This document shows, one piece after another, positions 12,244 through 23,911 of a stretch of DNA of 64,000 nucleotides. The translations under genes and the position numbers were made by a program. The stretch lies in the NCBI GenBank assembly GCA_963853835.1, contig OY970824.1, forward strand, positions 65,490,884-65,554,883, given 5' to 3'. Numbering within the stretch: the stretch's first letter is position 1; each line of letters begins with the position of its first letter. The stretch comes from Calendula officinalis (lineage: Eukaryota > Streptophyta > Magnoliopsida > Asterales > Asteraceae). The notes under the pieces are model-generated. The model was not told the DNA's origin and ran no database searches. It saw nothing but the letters and a program-made list of their open reading frames with translations.

Positions 12244-15200
12244 TGTGACAACCCTCGAAATTCGATATTTGACCCGATAATTATTTTAACTCACTTTGTC
12301 TTAGTATAATCATCTTATTTATAAAAATATTCATTTACCATTTAAGTCTAGCAAAACCTCTTATATTATGTGTCGGTAGCACACACCATTATTAGGCATG
12401 CGTCAGTTTGTCTGTGACATGTCTTAAAATTTAACGAAACCAAAAATATGCATTGGTCAACTAAATCAATGGGTATGAAAAACAATTTTCTAAACATCCT
12501 TGCGGTTAAATATACAAATAACAACATAAAAATTTACCGGTACGACATAAGAATATAGAAAGTGAGTATATAGTTTCCCAAAACAATATCTTTAGGTAAG
12601 GAAATAACTTGCCTCAAAAACGAGTAAAACACTGTTAAAATATTTTACCGGATAACTATGTCGTTACATGTGTACATAATATTCATTAATAAAGTAAATT
12701 AATAGAATTTAATTTATCATTTAAAGGTGATACCCATACAACTTACCCATGATGTACCTCATAACGGAAGCCCAAAGTATCGGTCAAACCATACATACCA
12801 TATTCCTATAATAAAACGATAGTGATTGACCAATCTTTTTCCATAAAATCCTAACAAACCTATGCGCTCTCTCTAACAGCCGGCCACTCCCAAATCAACA
12901 TATAATACTCATATTCACAGAAATGTAAAGAGGAAACCAGTAACCTCTCGATATCTCTACCTCTGATTCCCTTTTAACCGGAAATGAAAAGCAAGAATCA
13001 TAAAATCACGATAACTTCCGGCCAAGCAAATCAGACACCCACCACCTTTCTTGTATATTTCCGGTTACCAACTAGCAACCCTCACCACTTCCTTCTCACG
13101 TTTCCGGCGAGCTCAGGCTTCTCCGGCCGCCTCCATTCCCTGTTGGTTTCTCCGAGCAAAAATAGGCAGCCACCTCCGGCAAACAAACAAAACTCCTCCG
13201 GCGATTACAGCCTGTCTCCGACGACATCTCAGACATCTCCAGCAATCTTCTATCTTATCTCTCTCTCTCTCCGATCGTAAGGTATAACAAGTTCTTCTTC
13301 TCTCTTTTTGATTTAGTGTTCGAGCGTATACGTTGGTGTGGGTACGACGTCGTTTGCGGGTGTATTGTGTACACCGCCGATCATTCTTTGTCTCTCTCGT
13401 TAATCATATCCGAGCATGGCTGTCTTCGTTATGCTTAGACAGTCACAAACCCAGTACATAAATACTTGCAAACCCAATTTGCAATAAACCCACTAGCACT
13501 TAATTTTAATCGAGTCCATCCCCACAATATAAAACGATAACCAAGATAAATAAGCCCACTTTCAAATAAAACTTTTGGTTAACTAAGTTGTAGTCCAACT
13601 TCTGTTTTTTAACATATATCCAATTTTGTTTTTAAAGATTAATGTTTAATCATAAGTATAAAAATAATGTTTTCTGAATTTATTAACTGATTAATATCTA
13701 GTTATTAATCATTTAAATGTTTGTTTTAATTATTTTCTTAAAATAAAACTTTTATTTAATTTTCTTTATTAAATACACATTTGATTTATAAATAACGATA
13801 ACTGTTTAAATTTATAGTTATCAGATGGTCCACAAATCGTTTACTTAAAAGCAAAGAGTAAGACATTTCTAAGAAACTATACAATCAAATAAAACGTATT
13901 TAAATAATACACCACTTATCACAATGTCACCAAGGTATCGCTCGAGTTTAATTTCCGTTTTAGGAAATCATTTTGCATCATGTAGCATAGACGGGTCATT
14001 TAGACTGTCACTCATTTAATTATTTCTACGCGTTTAGGACGCTAGGATCATTTGGTTGGAAACCACATTATTATCTACATTTTGGCTAGCATTGCATCAG
14101 GTGAGTTCACAGCCCCACTTTTTACCACATTTTATGTACTGTTTTATAACTTTGGGGTGGAAAACATAATAACTGCTTTTATAAATCTATTTGTGACTTT
14201 CAATTCACAACCTCTCTTTTACTACTTTTTAACTATTTCACTTTTTGGGTGAAAAACATATAAACTAATTTATGAATGTTTACAATATTTATAAACGTTT
14301 ACTATATCGTGATGAAAACTATTTTTGGAAACTAGACAACGAATCCTTATGCTTGGACTAAGTTTAGATGTACATGGAAGTGCGTATATGTTACATACAT
14401 AATCATTAGCTAGTTGCGACTAGGCCCTGGATATGCAAATAGTACTATTGGCGGAGACCTACCCTCCCACGATTTTGATCATTTATCGGTGTTTACCGAC
14501 CACGAGGAGTGCATATCTAGCACGTTTAAGGTTGTTGTTTTGATTATGGACTTAGGGTCAGTATTTTAACTCAAAAGGGTATAGCTAACCTTTTGGGGGA
14601 TCACCGTCTATTATGTTTCTACTACTGCTCTCGGAGCAGGCCAATTTTTAACATTTTATATCATCACCCTATATTTTTGCCGATTATGGCATACTAAAAC
14701 TATTGTTTATACTATCACGATTTATATCGTACTACTGCTCTCGGAGCAGGTCATTTTTAACATTGTTATCATCACACTATTTTTGCCAACGATGGCATAC
14801 GAAAACGATTACTCCTACTACTGCTTTTGAGCAGACTGTTTTTAACGTTTATATCATGACACTAATTTTGCCAATGAAGGCATACGAAAACAACTATTTC
14901 TACTACAGCTTTTCAGCAGACTATTTTTAAACGCTTTACATCATCAAACTATATTTTTTTTTTTTTGCCATGAATGGCAACAAAAACTATGGAACTATTT
15001 GATCTTATTAAAAACCTGTGAATTCACTCAACAATTTTGTTGATACTTTTACTTATGTTTTTCAGGTATCTTAGCTAAGCATTGAGTCGCATGCATTGGA
15101 GTCAAGCTTTTGTTTTGTAAAGATGTCACCTTCAAATTTTAGTTAAAACTATATTTTGGTTCAACTATTTTGTTTACATTAAATTTTGGTGACATTACTT

Positions 15201-15299
15201 TTTATCAAACATTTATTGTTTACGATAATCATATGCTATGTTTACTCATGATTGTCGCACGCCCGTTCTTCCGCAAACCACTTTTGGCGGGGTGTGACA
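12244..15299 (+). repeat. 3' LTR of the LARD-like element (3056 bp)
   Basis: Same termini as the 5' LTR. The visible differences are a CT run longer by one unit (about 13259-13271) and a T run shorter by three (about 14953), which together explain the 1-bp length difference. It carries the tandem hairpin repeat at about 14621-14985. Confidence 0.92.
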
Positions 15300-15304
15300 A
15301 GAAC

Positions 15305-17228
15305 CATGTCCTATATGAAGAAGCACATTAATACCATCAACAAAAGAATGAAAATGTATGAGCACAGGCTTCTTCAACAAACAAGAAACATAAGAAGGTT
15401 GAAAAAGAAGGTTGATAGTAGTGATGCTCCACCAGTTGAGCTCACTAAGGGGGAGAATGACAACATACAAAACATGATAGATGAATCTATTGCAGCAGCA
15501 ACTTCTCTCCTCAACCTTAAAGAATCAAAAGTAAATGAAGGCCAGGTTAATGATGAAGGCCTAGAAGACATGGATACTACTGATGCTCCTATAGTAGAAC
15601 AACCAGTAGTAATTCCTACTACTGATATCATAGCAGTAGTAAATCAAGAAGAGGCAGCAAACACTACTGATGCCCTATCAGTAGTAACTCCTGAAAACAC
15701 ACCAGTAGTAACTACCTTGGTTACTACTGAAGAGGACGAACAAGAGATCCCAGAGCTAATTGAAAGAGAACGTTATGTTATCATCTCCAAACCACCAACA
15801 CCTGATCAACCACTTATCATACCTGACATTGATGATAATGTGAATTGGTTTGAAGTAGATGAATGCACACTTCCTCCACACCCCAAAATACTATCAGAAG
15901 ATGAACATCATTTGTTTTATCCAAAGTTTGTAATTTCTGGTATCCCAGATATGAAATATATTCCACCTCCACCTTCAGCTTGTATTGGAAAGGGAAAGGA
16001 AATTTATGATGATGATTATCCCAACAGAGCATTAGGTCACCACTTGGTGAACAAAATCAATCATGTCAGAGCTGAAAAATAATCAAGATGGAAGGTGAAA
16101 CACAAGAGATACTTAGAGAAAGTGGATATGTATCAAGCTCTTGAAGAAAAGAAAAAGGATAAAAAAAAAAGATTAAACAATCAACAAACTCAAGAAACTG
16201 AAGTACCTGTTCAAATAAAAGATATTCAGTTAGAAGCTCAAAAAGCAGAATTTAAAAGACTTAGAAAAGTTGAAGAAGAACATCTAAACTGTCTTGAAGA
16301 TCTGGTAGCTGAATGTAAAAGAACAAATAGTGAACTAACAGATGATGTTTTTGAACAGAAGGCAAACATGATTGAATTTCTGAAGTCAAAAGGGCACAGT
16401 GCAAAGTCTTTTGGCAGAATGAAGATGATCACAATTATAGACAAATATTGTACTGCCAAGAAGAAAGAATTAGCTGAACAAGAAGTTGAAGAAGAAAAGA
16501 AACTAAAAGCTTTAATCCCAATAAGTCCAAAGTTAATTCAAACTGGTAGTATATCAACTACTGGTGAATCCTCAACTCCCCAAACCAAGAAAAGAAAGGC
16601 TCTTACTCAAGAACAGAGTGCTCAAAAGAAATCAAAGACAGAACAAATTATTCCTGTTCTTGAAGTACCAGTTGCTCCACTTCAAAACAATCCAATCATC
16701 AATTGGAGAGTTATGTCTAATAATGTATTAGAAATTATAAAGGAAGACAAAATTATTCAAAGATTTACTGGATGGTTACCCAATATTAGATCCTGTTCAA
16801 GAAGTGATGTAATCAAACTTCTGATCATTGGAAAACCAAGAATGACAAAGAAATCATGGAAAGATTCTGGAGCTGGATATTTAACAAACATGATTGATGC
16901 TGCATTTTATCCAGATAACTACCCAGAAATATTTACAAATCCAGAAAATGTGTATGCTTAGAATGTACTCCCAAATGCAAATATGTACTTCTTTGAAAGA
17001 TCAAGCAAGAAATGTGAGCTATATTTGTATGAAAAAGAATATCCACACTCTGAAAATATCATGTATCAGATATTCACAAACACCATGATGAGACCATATG
17101 ATGTTGTAATGTTCCAAAATAAATTGAACTATTTTACAAAGAAAAACAGCAAATACATCATTGAACAGAGAAAGCAACAGAATCAAAGAACCCTAGAGAA
17201 AAGAAAGAGGGAAGAAGAAGAACAAAAG
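15305..17228 (+). pseudogene. Sirevirus ORF3, middle and C-terminal segment
   Basis: Resumes the ORF3 frame as (GRT)MSYMKKHINTINKRMKMYEH, a coiled-coil-prone basic segment. An acidic repeat-like region follows with alternating TTD and VV tripeptides (about 15570-15740), where the DNA alternates ACTACTGAT and CAGTAGTA. Next come a Lys/Glu-rich coiled coil (about 16100-16520) and a conserved C-terminal block (INWRVMSNNVLEII, FTGWLP, GKPRMT, FYPDNYPEIFTNPENVY, YFFERSSKKCELYLYEKEYPH). TAA at 16080-16082 (CAA in the minus-strand copy) and TAG at 16959-16961 (TGG, Trp, in the copy) break it. The Tekay-like element interrupts it at 17229, and the last codons KLE-stop lie at 25722-25733. Confidence 0.85.
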
Positions 17229-19044
17229 TGTAACACACCGATTTTTCAAAACAATTTAAACTTTTTAAATAATAAGTTTAATACTTAAAAATCCATAATA
17301 TCCGAAAAAGTGAATTAAACAAACATTTGAAATAATTGGAAGGTATCAAAACCGGTGTTACAATACATATCATAAACAATAGTCTAGGGAATCAAATGGT
17401 ACACCGAGCCAATCATCCAAACGCTATCACTACGGGCCGCCTAATCTTTAGCTCCCGAACCTGAGTACATAGACATAAAGGAAAACGTAGTACGTGAGAC
17501 AAAATTGTCTCGTGAGAAACATGGGTTTTAGACCCGGTCATAATTAAATGCAATTAGGTAATAATAGTAAAATGATCATCAAATTGCACATAAGTCCAAC
17601 ATAATCTCGAGCTTGCCCTAAGCTCACACATACGCAACGGGTCATCCCGAAGCAACTCCCCCGATGTGGGTTATCATCAAAAGATCTTATGGTAATTGGG
17701 GTTCTCCCAAACTTACCGAGATCATCACTCCCCCGTCCCGCGGGTTATCGTAATCCCCCTTTTTATCGGGTTATCATAGTCCCCCGAATTTCGGGTTATC
17801 GTTCACTTAGATGTACTACTCTTGCGCAGGGAGGTACCGCCCCAAGTAGTAATCTCTACTCCCCCACGAATGGGTTATCGTTTCCGGATAATTTGACTAA
17901 CACATAATTGGTCATCAACATGAGCCTTAGCTCCAATTCAATCATCAATTTAACGGGTCAATGTTACAAATCATTTCATGGCATATAAACATTACAATCA
18001 ATTTCTTTATCAAAACGTTTATTCAATAATGACTCTTTTAAATCATTTTAGCTATTGAAATCATTTTCCTATGTACTCATAAAAGATCACATGTACTCAC
18101 CTTAGCAATGCTATCCAACAATTGTGTTCAACAACAAAATCCTTACTTCCAAATTGAGGAAGTACTTCCAATCTCAAGGTCTTCTCGACCTAACATCAAT
18201 ATCAATACAAAATCTAGTTATAATCCGTAGCTAGCTACTAAGTAATCCATCTAAACTTTCCCAACCACCAAGTTCATACAACTTGGTGGAAATCTCAAAC
18301 CCTAGTTCAAGATTTTCCATCATCAATCCCAAATCTAACTTGTACACATTGATTACAAGTCCACAAGGAGTGTTTTACACTCATGAAAGTTCATCTTCCC
18401 CAAAGATGATTTGGTGGGTTCCCAAAACCACCATTGTTACCCATACCAAGCTCAAAATGAAGGTAACTAAGTGAAATAAGCAAGAATTCTTACCCTTGAT
18501 GCTTAAATCCTTCAAGAAGATGAAGATTTGAGCTCCTTAGCTCCAAAAACCGTCCAAATGCTCTCAAAAACGGCTGCACTAAGTCTAGGGTTCGTAGGTG
18601 TTATGAGCCCTAGCTTCTACACAACTTTATATACTCCAGACAGCCCTCGCGCCACGCTCGCGTTTGGCTCGCGCCGCGAGGTGACGCGGGATGTCCTCTT
18701 GATCGCCGCAGGAAGCCCGACTTCGCGCCCCGCTCGCGCCGAGTTCGCGCCGCGAACAAAACGCGAGCTCAACGCGAATTGCTCGCGTCTGATATCTGAT
18801 CTTGCTGTTTGAACTCGCGACTGACTCGCGACTGCCTCGCGCCGCGAGGCCTGTTTGGGTCAGTTTCTTGCCTTTTAAACTTGTTTCCATCCAAGTCTTG
18901 ACCCATACTTGGTTACACCAAGTCCCAAACATCCCAATACTCGATAGAACACAAACCGAAATGTAAACTAACATAAATAACGAAAATTCACATAAATCCC
19001 GAATAATTACACGAAATGAAAAACGTAAAATTACGGTCGTTACA
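17229..19044 (-). repeat. 3' LTR of the Tekay-like element (1816 bp)
   Basis: On the minus strand it starts TGTAACGACC and ends GTGTGTTACA. A TATA box (GTATATAAAG) lies at 18625-18634, with U3 palindromes CTCGCGCCGCGAG upstream at 18668-18680 and 18836-18848. The transcribed part carries CCCCCG..GGGTTATCG repeats (17660-17880) and the conserved hairpin block at 17816-17849. Confidence 0.93.
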
Positions 19045-19056
19045 ACTATCTACCCC

Positions 19057-21009
19057 TTAAGAGGATTCCGTCCTCGGAATCGTCTCATAATCTACAAAAT
19101 CCGGGTAGCGTTTCTTCATCTCATCTTTGACTTCCCAAGTCAAATTTGGTCCAAGGGAATGCTTCCACTTGACCAACACTAGCTCAATCTCTTTGTTCCT
19201 CAATTTCTTTGTTTGGGCCTCCAGTATGGCCTCGGGCTCTTCAATCAACCGGTTGGGTGCATCGACCCGCAAATCTTGGAGTGCAATAATATTCTCCACT
19301 TCACCCACAAATTTCTTCAAATTACTAACATGGAAGGTGTCATGGACACCTTGCAACTCGGGTGGAAGCTCTAACTTAAATGCTTGTAAGCCGACCCGTT
19401 TCAAGATCCTAAACGGGCCTATATACCTTGGGCTCAATTTGCCCTTTTTTCCAAATCTCATCACGCCCTTCCAAGGCGACACCTTCAACATTACCATATC
19501 ACCGACATTCAAGTCGTATGGTCGCTTTTTCAAACCCGAATAACTCCTTTGGCGGTCTTGTGCTACTTTCATATTCCTTTGAATTATTCCAATTTTCTCA
19601 TTTGTTATTTTCACAATCTCGGGACCCGTGAGTTTCGTCTCACCCGCCTCTAACCAACACGAAGGCGTCCGACACTTTCTCCCATACAATGCCTCAAACG
19701 GTGGCATCTTTATTGTCGAGTGGTAACTATTGTTATACGAAAATTCAACTAACGGTAAATGTTCATCCCATTTACCGCCAAAATCTAATACACACGACCT
19801 CAACATATCTTCAACCGTTTGGATCGTTCTTTCACTTTGACCATCGGTTTGCGGATGGTAAGCCGTGCTCAATCTCAACTTAGTTCCCAACTCTTCTTGG
19901 AGTGATCTCCAAAATCTCGAGGTAAACCTTGCATCCCGATCGGACACAATCGACAATGGTACCCCATGCAAACGGACAACTTCATCAACATACAATTTTG
20001 CCAACTTCTCGAGTGGCATGGTTTCCCTAATAGCTAGGAATAACGCACTTTTCGTTAACCTATCAATAATCACCCAAATGGCGTCATGATTCCTACTCGT
20101 CTTTGGGAGTCCAACAATGAAATCCATTGTGATGTCATTCCATTTCCCGGCCGGCACTTGTAGCGATTGTGCAACACCATAAGGCACTTAGTGCTCGGCT
20201 TTCACTTGTGCACACGTGGCACATTTTGATATGTACTTTGCTACCCTCGACTTCATCCCGGGCCACCAATAAATTTTCTTCAAGTCTTGATAAGTCTTTG
20301 TACTTCCGGGATGGATCGAATACTTAGACTTGTGAGCATCATTCAACAACACTTTTCGGTTTCCACCGAATTTCGGGACCCAAATTCGCCCATTTAAGGT
20401 TTTTAGCCCTTGAACATTTTCTTCAAATACTTGATTCTTTCCTAACCTCTCTTGTCTATACTCGTCTTTTCCCATCACTTCCCTTTGTGCGGTTTTTATA
20501 CTTTCAATAAAGCTAGACTCTACATCAATCCGCATCAACTTAGCCTTAACCGGCTTTTCATAAACTTTTCTACTCAAGGCGTCGGCTACCACATTAGCCT
20601 TCCCCTCGTGATAAACGATCTCACAATCGTATTCACTAATCAACTCGATCCACCTTCTTTGTCTCATATTCAAGTCTTTTTGTGTGAACACATACTTGAG
20701 ACTTTTGTGATCCGTGTACAAGATACACCTTGTACCATACAAGTAATGCCTCCAAATTTTCAAGGCGAAAATAATCGCCGCCAACTCTAAATCATGAGTT
20801 GTATACCTTTCTTCCGCATTCTTCAATTGTCTTGAAGCATAAGCTATCACTTTACCTCTTTGCATTAAAACACAACCGAGACCTTTATTCGAGGCGTCGC
20901 TATACACCACGAAATCTTCCATACCGTCGGGTAGAGTGAGGATCGGTGCATTGCACAACTTTTCTTTTAACAAGGCAAAAGCACTCTCTTGCTTCTCCCC
21001 CCCAATCAA
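19057..21009 (-). pseudogene. Tekay-like pol, 3' part: RNase H, integrase, chromodomain
   Basis: One frame from 21009 down to 19057, apart from TAA at 20188-20190 (a Gln-like position after KAEH). RNase H spans about 21000-20560 (YSDASNKGLGCVLMQ, LYTDHKSLKY, ADALSRK). The integrase zinc region follows (HPGSTKTYQDLKKIYWWPGM, CATCAQVK). The D,D,E core reads TMDFIVGLP, IVSDRDARFTS and HPQTDGQSERTIQTVEDMLR. Next come the GPFRILKRVG and FHVSNLKK blocks, and a C-terminal VKWKHSLGPNLTWE segment of chromodomain type, which in this lineage targets integration to heterochromatin. It joins the upstream RT through a frameshift at the C7 run. Confidence 0.94.
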
Positions 21010-22233
21010 ACTTCACATCTCTTCTCGTTAACCTAGTGAGTGGGACCGCCACTCGGGAAAAATCTTCTATAAACCTTCGGTAATAACCGGCTAACCCAAG
21101 AAAGCTTCTAACTTCGGTTGGAGTCTTCGGTGCTTCCCAATTCTTCACCGCTTCAATCTTAGACGGGTCAGCTTTTATCCCGCTTCGAGATACTACATGA
21201 CCAAGAAATTGCACTTCCCGCAACCAAAATTCACATTTGGAGAATTTAGCATACAATTTTTCCCGTTTCAACACTTCTAGAGTTTGCCTCAAATGGTCTT
21301 CATGTTCTTCTTCGGTTTTGGAGAAAATAGAATATCATCAATAAATACTATGAGAAATTTATCGAGAAAAGGTTTACAAACCCTATTCATGAGATCCATA
21401 AAAATAGCCGGGGCATTCGTCAAACCGAATGGCATAACTAGAAATTCATAATGACCATAACGGGTCCTAAAATCCGTCTTCTCGGTATCACCTTCTTTGA
21501 CACGAACTTGATGGTAACCCGATCTCAAATCAATCTTGGAGAAATAATCGGCTCCTTGAAGTTGATCAAATAAATCATCTATCCTTGGCAAAGGATATCG
21601 GTTCTTAATTGTCATCTTGTTTAGCTCTCGGTAATCGATACACATTCTCATGGAACCATCCTTCTTCTTCACAAATAAAACCGGTGCACCCCATGGTGAC
21701 GAACTAGGACGGATAAAACCCTTATCGAGCAAATCTTGAAGTTGAGCCATCAACTCTCTCATTTCGGTGGGAGCTAGACGATACGGGGCTCGGGCAATTG
21801 GCGTCGCCCCCGGGACTAAATCAATACGAAACTCGACTTGTCTCTCCGGTGGCAAACCGGGCAAGTCATCGGGAAAAACTTCGGGAAAGTCTCGAATAAT
21901 CTTCACATTTTCAACCGACTTCTTTTCTTTTCTTCCATCAAGGACATAGGCTATAAATGATGCACACCCCTTCGCTAAACATTTTCTTGCCTTAATTGTG
22001 GTTAACAAGTTTGGCATACGATGCCTCTTTTCCCCATAAATGTACACTTTTTCATTTTCGGGAGATTTAATCAACACTAATTTCCTTCCACATAAAATGT
22101 TGGCTTGGTGGATTCCCAACCAATCCATCCCAATAATTACATCAAAAGCCTTAATTCCCATAGGCATCAAATCAACCTTAAACTTCTTGTTATCGATTTC
22201 CAACTCACAATTTCTATAGACATGTTGAACCAT
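20900..22233 (-). pseudogene. Tekay-like pol, middle part: end of protease region, reverse transcriptase
   Basis: 22233-21289 reads the protease/RT connection (GMDWLGIHQANI, FPEVFPDDLPGLPP) and the RT fingers and palm: PYRLAPTEM, GFIRPSSSPWGAPVLFVKKK, CIDYRELN, PLPRIDDLFDQLQGA, SKIDLRSGYHQ, MPFGLTNAP and the catalytic FIDD box near 21330. A one-base loss just after FIDD shifts the frame. The thumb continues in 21292-20900 (KFSKCEFWL, FLGHVVS, SFLGLAGYYRRFIEDFS) until the C7 run shifts it again into the RNase H frame. Confidence 0.94.
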
Positions 22234-22514
22234 AGAGGTTTTCCATCGGCTACTTCTATTTCATACAATGCATCAAGTAATTCTAGTGGAACCTTAAACT
22301 TAGCACCAAATTCATGAGACACGAAAGAATAAGTAGAACCCGAATCAATCAACACATAAGTGGGTATGGAGTTTATGAATAAGGTACCTGAGACGACATC
22401 ATGAGTCTCCTTGGCTTCTTCACGCGTGAGTTGGAAGGCACGACCTTTGACCCTCATCGGCTCCGGTTCTTGTGAGCGGTTGACACCAACGTTTCGGTTC
22501 CTTTCTTCGGGCAA
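22167..22514 (-). pseudogene. Tekay-like aspartic protease region
   Basis: Carries the retropepsin active-site motif LIDSGSTYSFVS preceded by AFQLTREEAKE. The frame is shifted relative to both gag (near 22490) and RT (one base lost near 22235), so no gag-pol fusion can be made. Confidence 0.85.
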
Positions 22515-23689
22515 ACATTGCTATAATGCCCTTTCTCATGACATGAGAAACATTCAACCTCATCTAGGCTCTTGGCCTTACAATCTCTAGCCTTGTGGCC
22601 AAACCTCCCACATTTGAAACAACTCCCCGTTTCAAGCTTGCATTCTCCTTGGTGTGTCTTGCCACACTTCACACATTTTGCATAGCCACCACCACTTCCT
22701 TGCTTTGACCCGCTTGGGGTAAACCTTCCTTTCTTTGAGGGGCCCGAAAAACTTTCAAACTTCATTTTCTCAATACCAACCGATCTCTCTTGAACTCTCC
22801 TCTTACTAACTTTCTCAACACTTCGGGCGACATTGATCGCCTCATCAAGAGTGGTTGCCCTCTTCACTTCGAGCTCATATTCCCATGGTAACCCATTGGC
22901 AAACCGAACCACACGACTACGTTCGGTTGGGTAAGTACTTGACACAAACGGGAGATAACCCGTGAACTTCTTGGTATACTCATCCAAGGTCAAATTGCAT
23001 TTCTTGAAGTGCAAGAACTCTTCCAACAACTCCTCCAACTCCCTTTCGGGGAAATACTTCTCCTTGAGTCTCCTAGTGAACTCATCCCACGACATCTTGT
23101 AAATGGCTTTCTTCCCCAAGGTTTCATACACGGTGTCCCACCATGTAAGAGCATCATCTTTGAACAAACGTGAGGCATAAGTCACCATATCTTCCTCCTT
23201 GCACTTACTACTTTCAAGCACACGTTCCGTCTCTCGAATCCATTGAACCGTCACTTTCGGTTCCGTACTCCCGAGATAGAAGTCGGGACGACAAGCAAGG
23301 AATGTTTTGTAAGAACATCATTCACGTTCAATCTTTCTCTCTTCACCACTTTCCCCATTGGAGGATTTCTCGGTCGGGTTGGTGTTTCCCGTTGACTTGG
23401 TCTTAGTGAGTTGAGGGGAATCTTCACCTTCCTCCCTCTCCTCCTCAAAGCGACGTTCCTCTTCCTCCCTTTCATCCTCATCACCTCCTAAGTTCAACCG
23501 ATCGTTTATGATCCGGTTAACATCTTGTTGCATCACATTTCTCATATTAGTGAGCATGGATTGAATGGCCTCCATAGTTACCGGAGTATGGTTATTCCCG
23601 ATACCCGAGTTGGCCAATCCGTTCCCATCTTGATTCAAATTCGAGGCTTGTTCCCCATCCAACAATCGACCACTTCTCGTTCTAGCCAT
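22454..23689 (-). pseudogene. Tekay-like gag
   Basis: Starts at ATG 23689 (MARTRSGR; the reading frame extends upstream only through a non-ATG codon). An acidic N-terminal region is followed by the Retrotrans_gag capsid domain (CSYKTFLACRPDFYLGSTEP, ALTWWDTV, FPERELEELLEEFLHF, LPFVSSTYPTERSRVVRFANGLP). Zinc knuckles CFKCGRFGHKARDC and CFSCHEKGHYSNVC (CX2CX4HX4C) lie near the C-terminus. TGA at 23318-23320 interrupts the frame just before the capsid domain; upstream and downstream are in the same phase. The protein would package element RNA into virus-like particles. Confidence 0.93.
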
Positions 23690-23911
23690 CTTACTATAAT
23701 AAGATGTCAACCCAATTATAATCCAGCAAGTTGACTAAAAGTCAAAATTAAACATAAGAATAGCTCGAATTTAAAAAATTCCCTCAATGGTCAACCCTAA
23801 TCCTTAAAGGTCAACCTAACTTCCTATAGAACATAATGTCCCAAAAGCAAAGTCTAAGTCTAGGGTGGGTAACCAACCTAATTCACTTAGACTAATGCTC
23901 TAATACCAAGT

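Larger units (their letters stand above)
6376..15299 (+). mobile_element. Non-autonomous LTR retrotransposon (LARD-like, gypsy-derived), 8924 bp
   Basis: LTRs at 6376-9432 and 12244-15299 both start TGTGACAACC and end GGGGTGTGACA. The 5-bp target duplication is AGAAC (6371-6375 and 15300-15304). The PBS TGGTATCAGAGC (initiator-Met tRNA) is at 9436-9447, and a purine-rich tract (ACAAAGGGAGAA) ends at 12243, so the element is on +. The 2.8-kb internal region has no gag or pol beyond a 46-codon RNase H remnant (12010-12150), so it must be mobilised by an autonomous gypsy partner. The LTRs differ, as far as I can see, only in two simple-repeat lengths, so insertion is very recent. Confidence 0.93.

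Noticed and set aside
17689..18812. Open frames in the Tekay-like LTRs (repeated at 24372-25495)
   Set aside because: Duplicated only because LTRs are duplicated; they run across palindromes and CCCCCG repeats, without protein-like conservation.
18627..18974. Arg-rich minus-strand frame (also 25293-25781)
   Set aside because: Produced by CTCGCG palindromes in the LTR U3.
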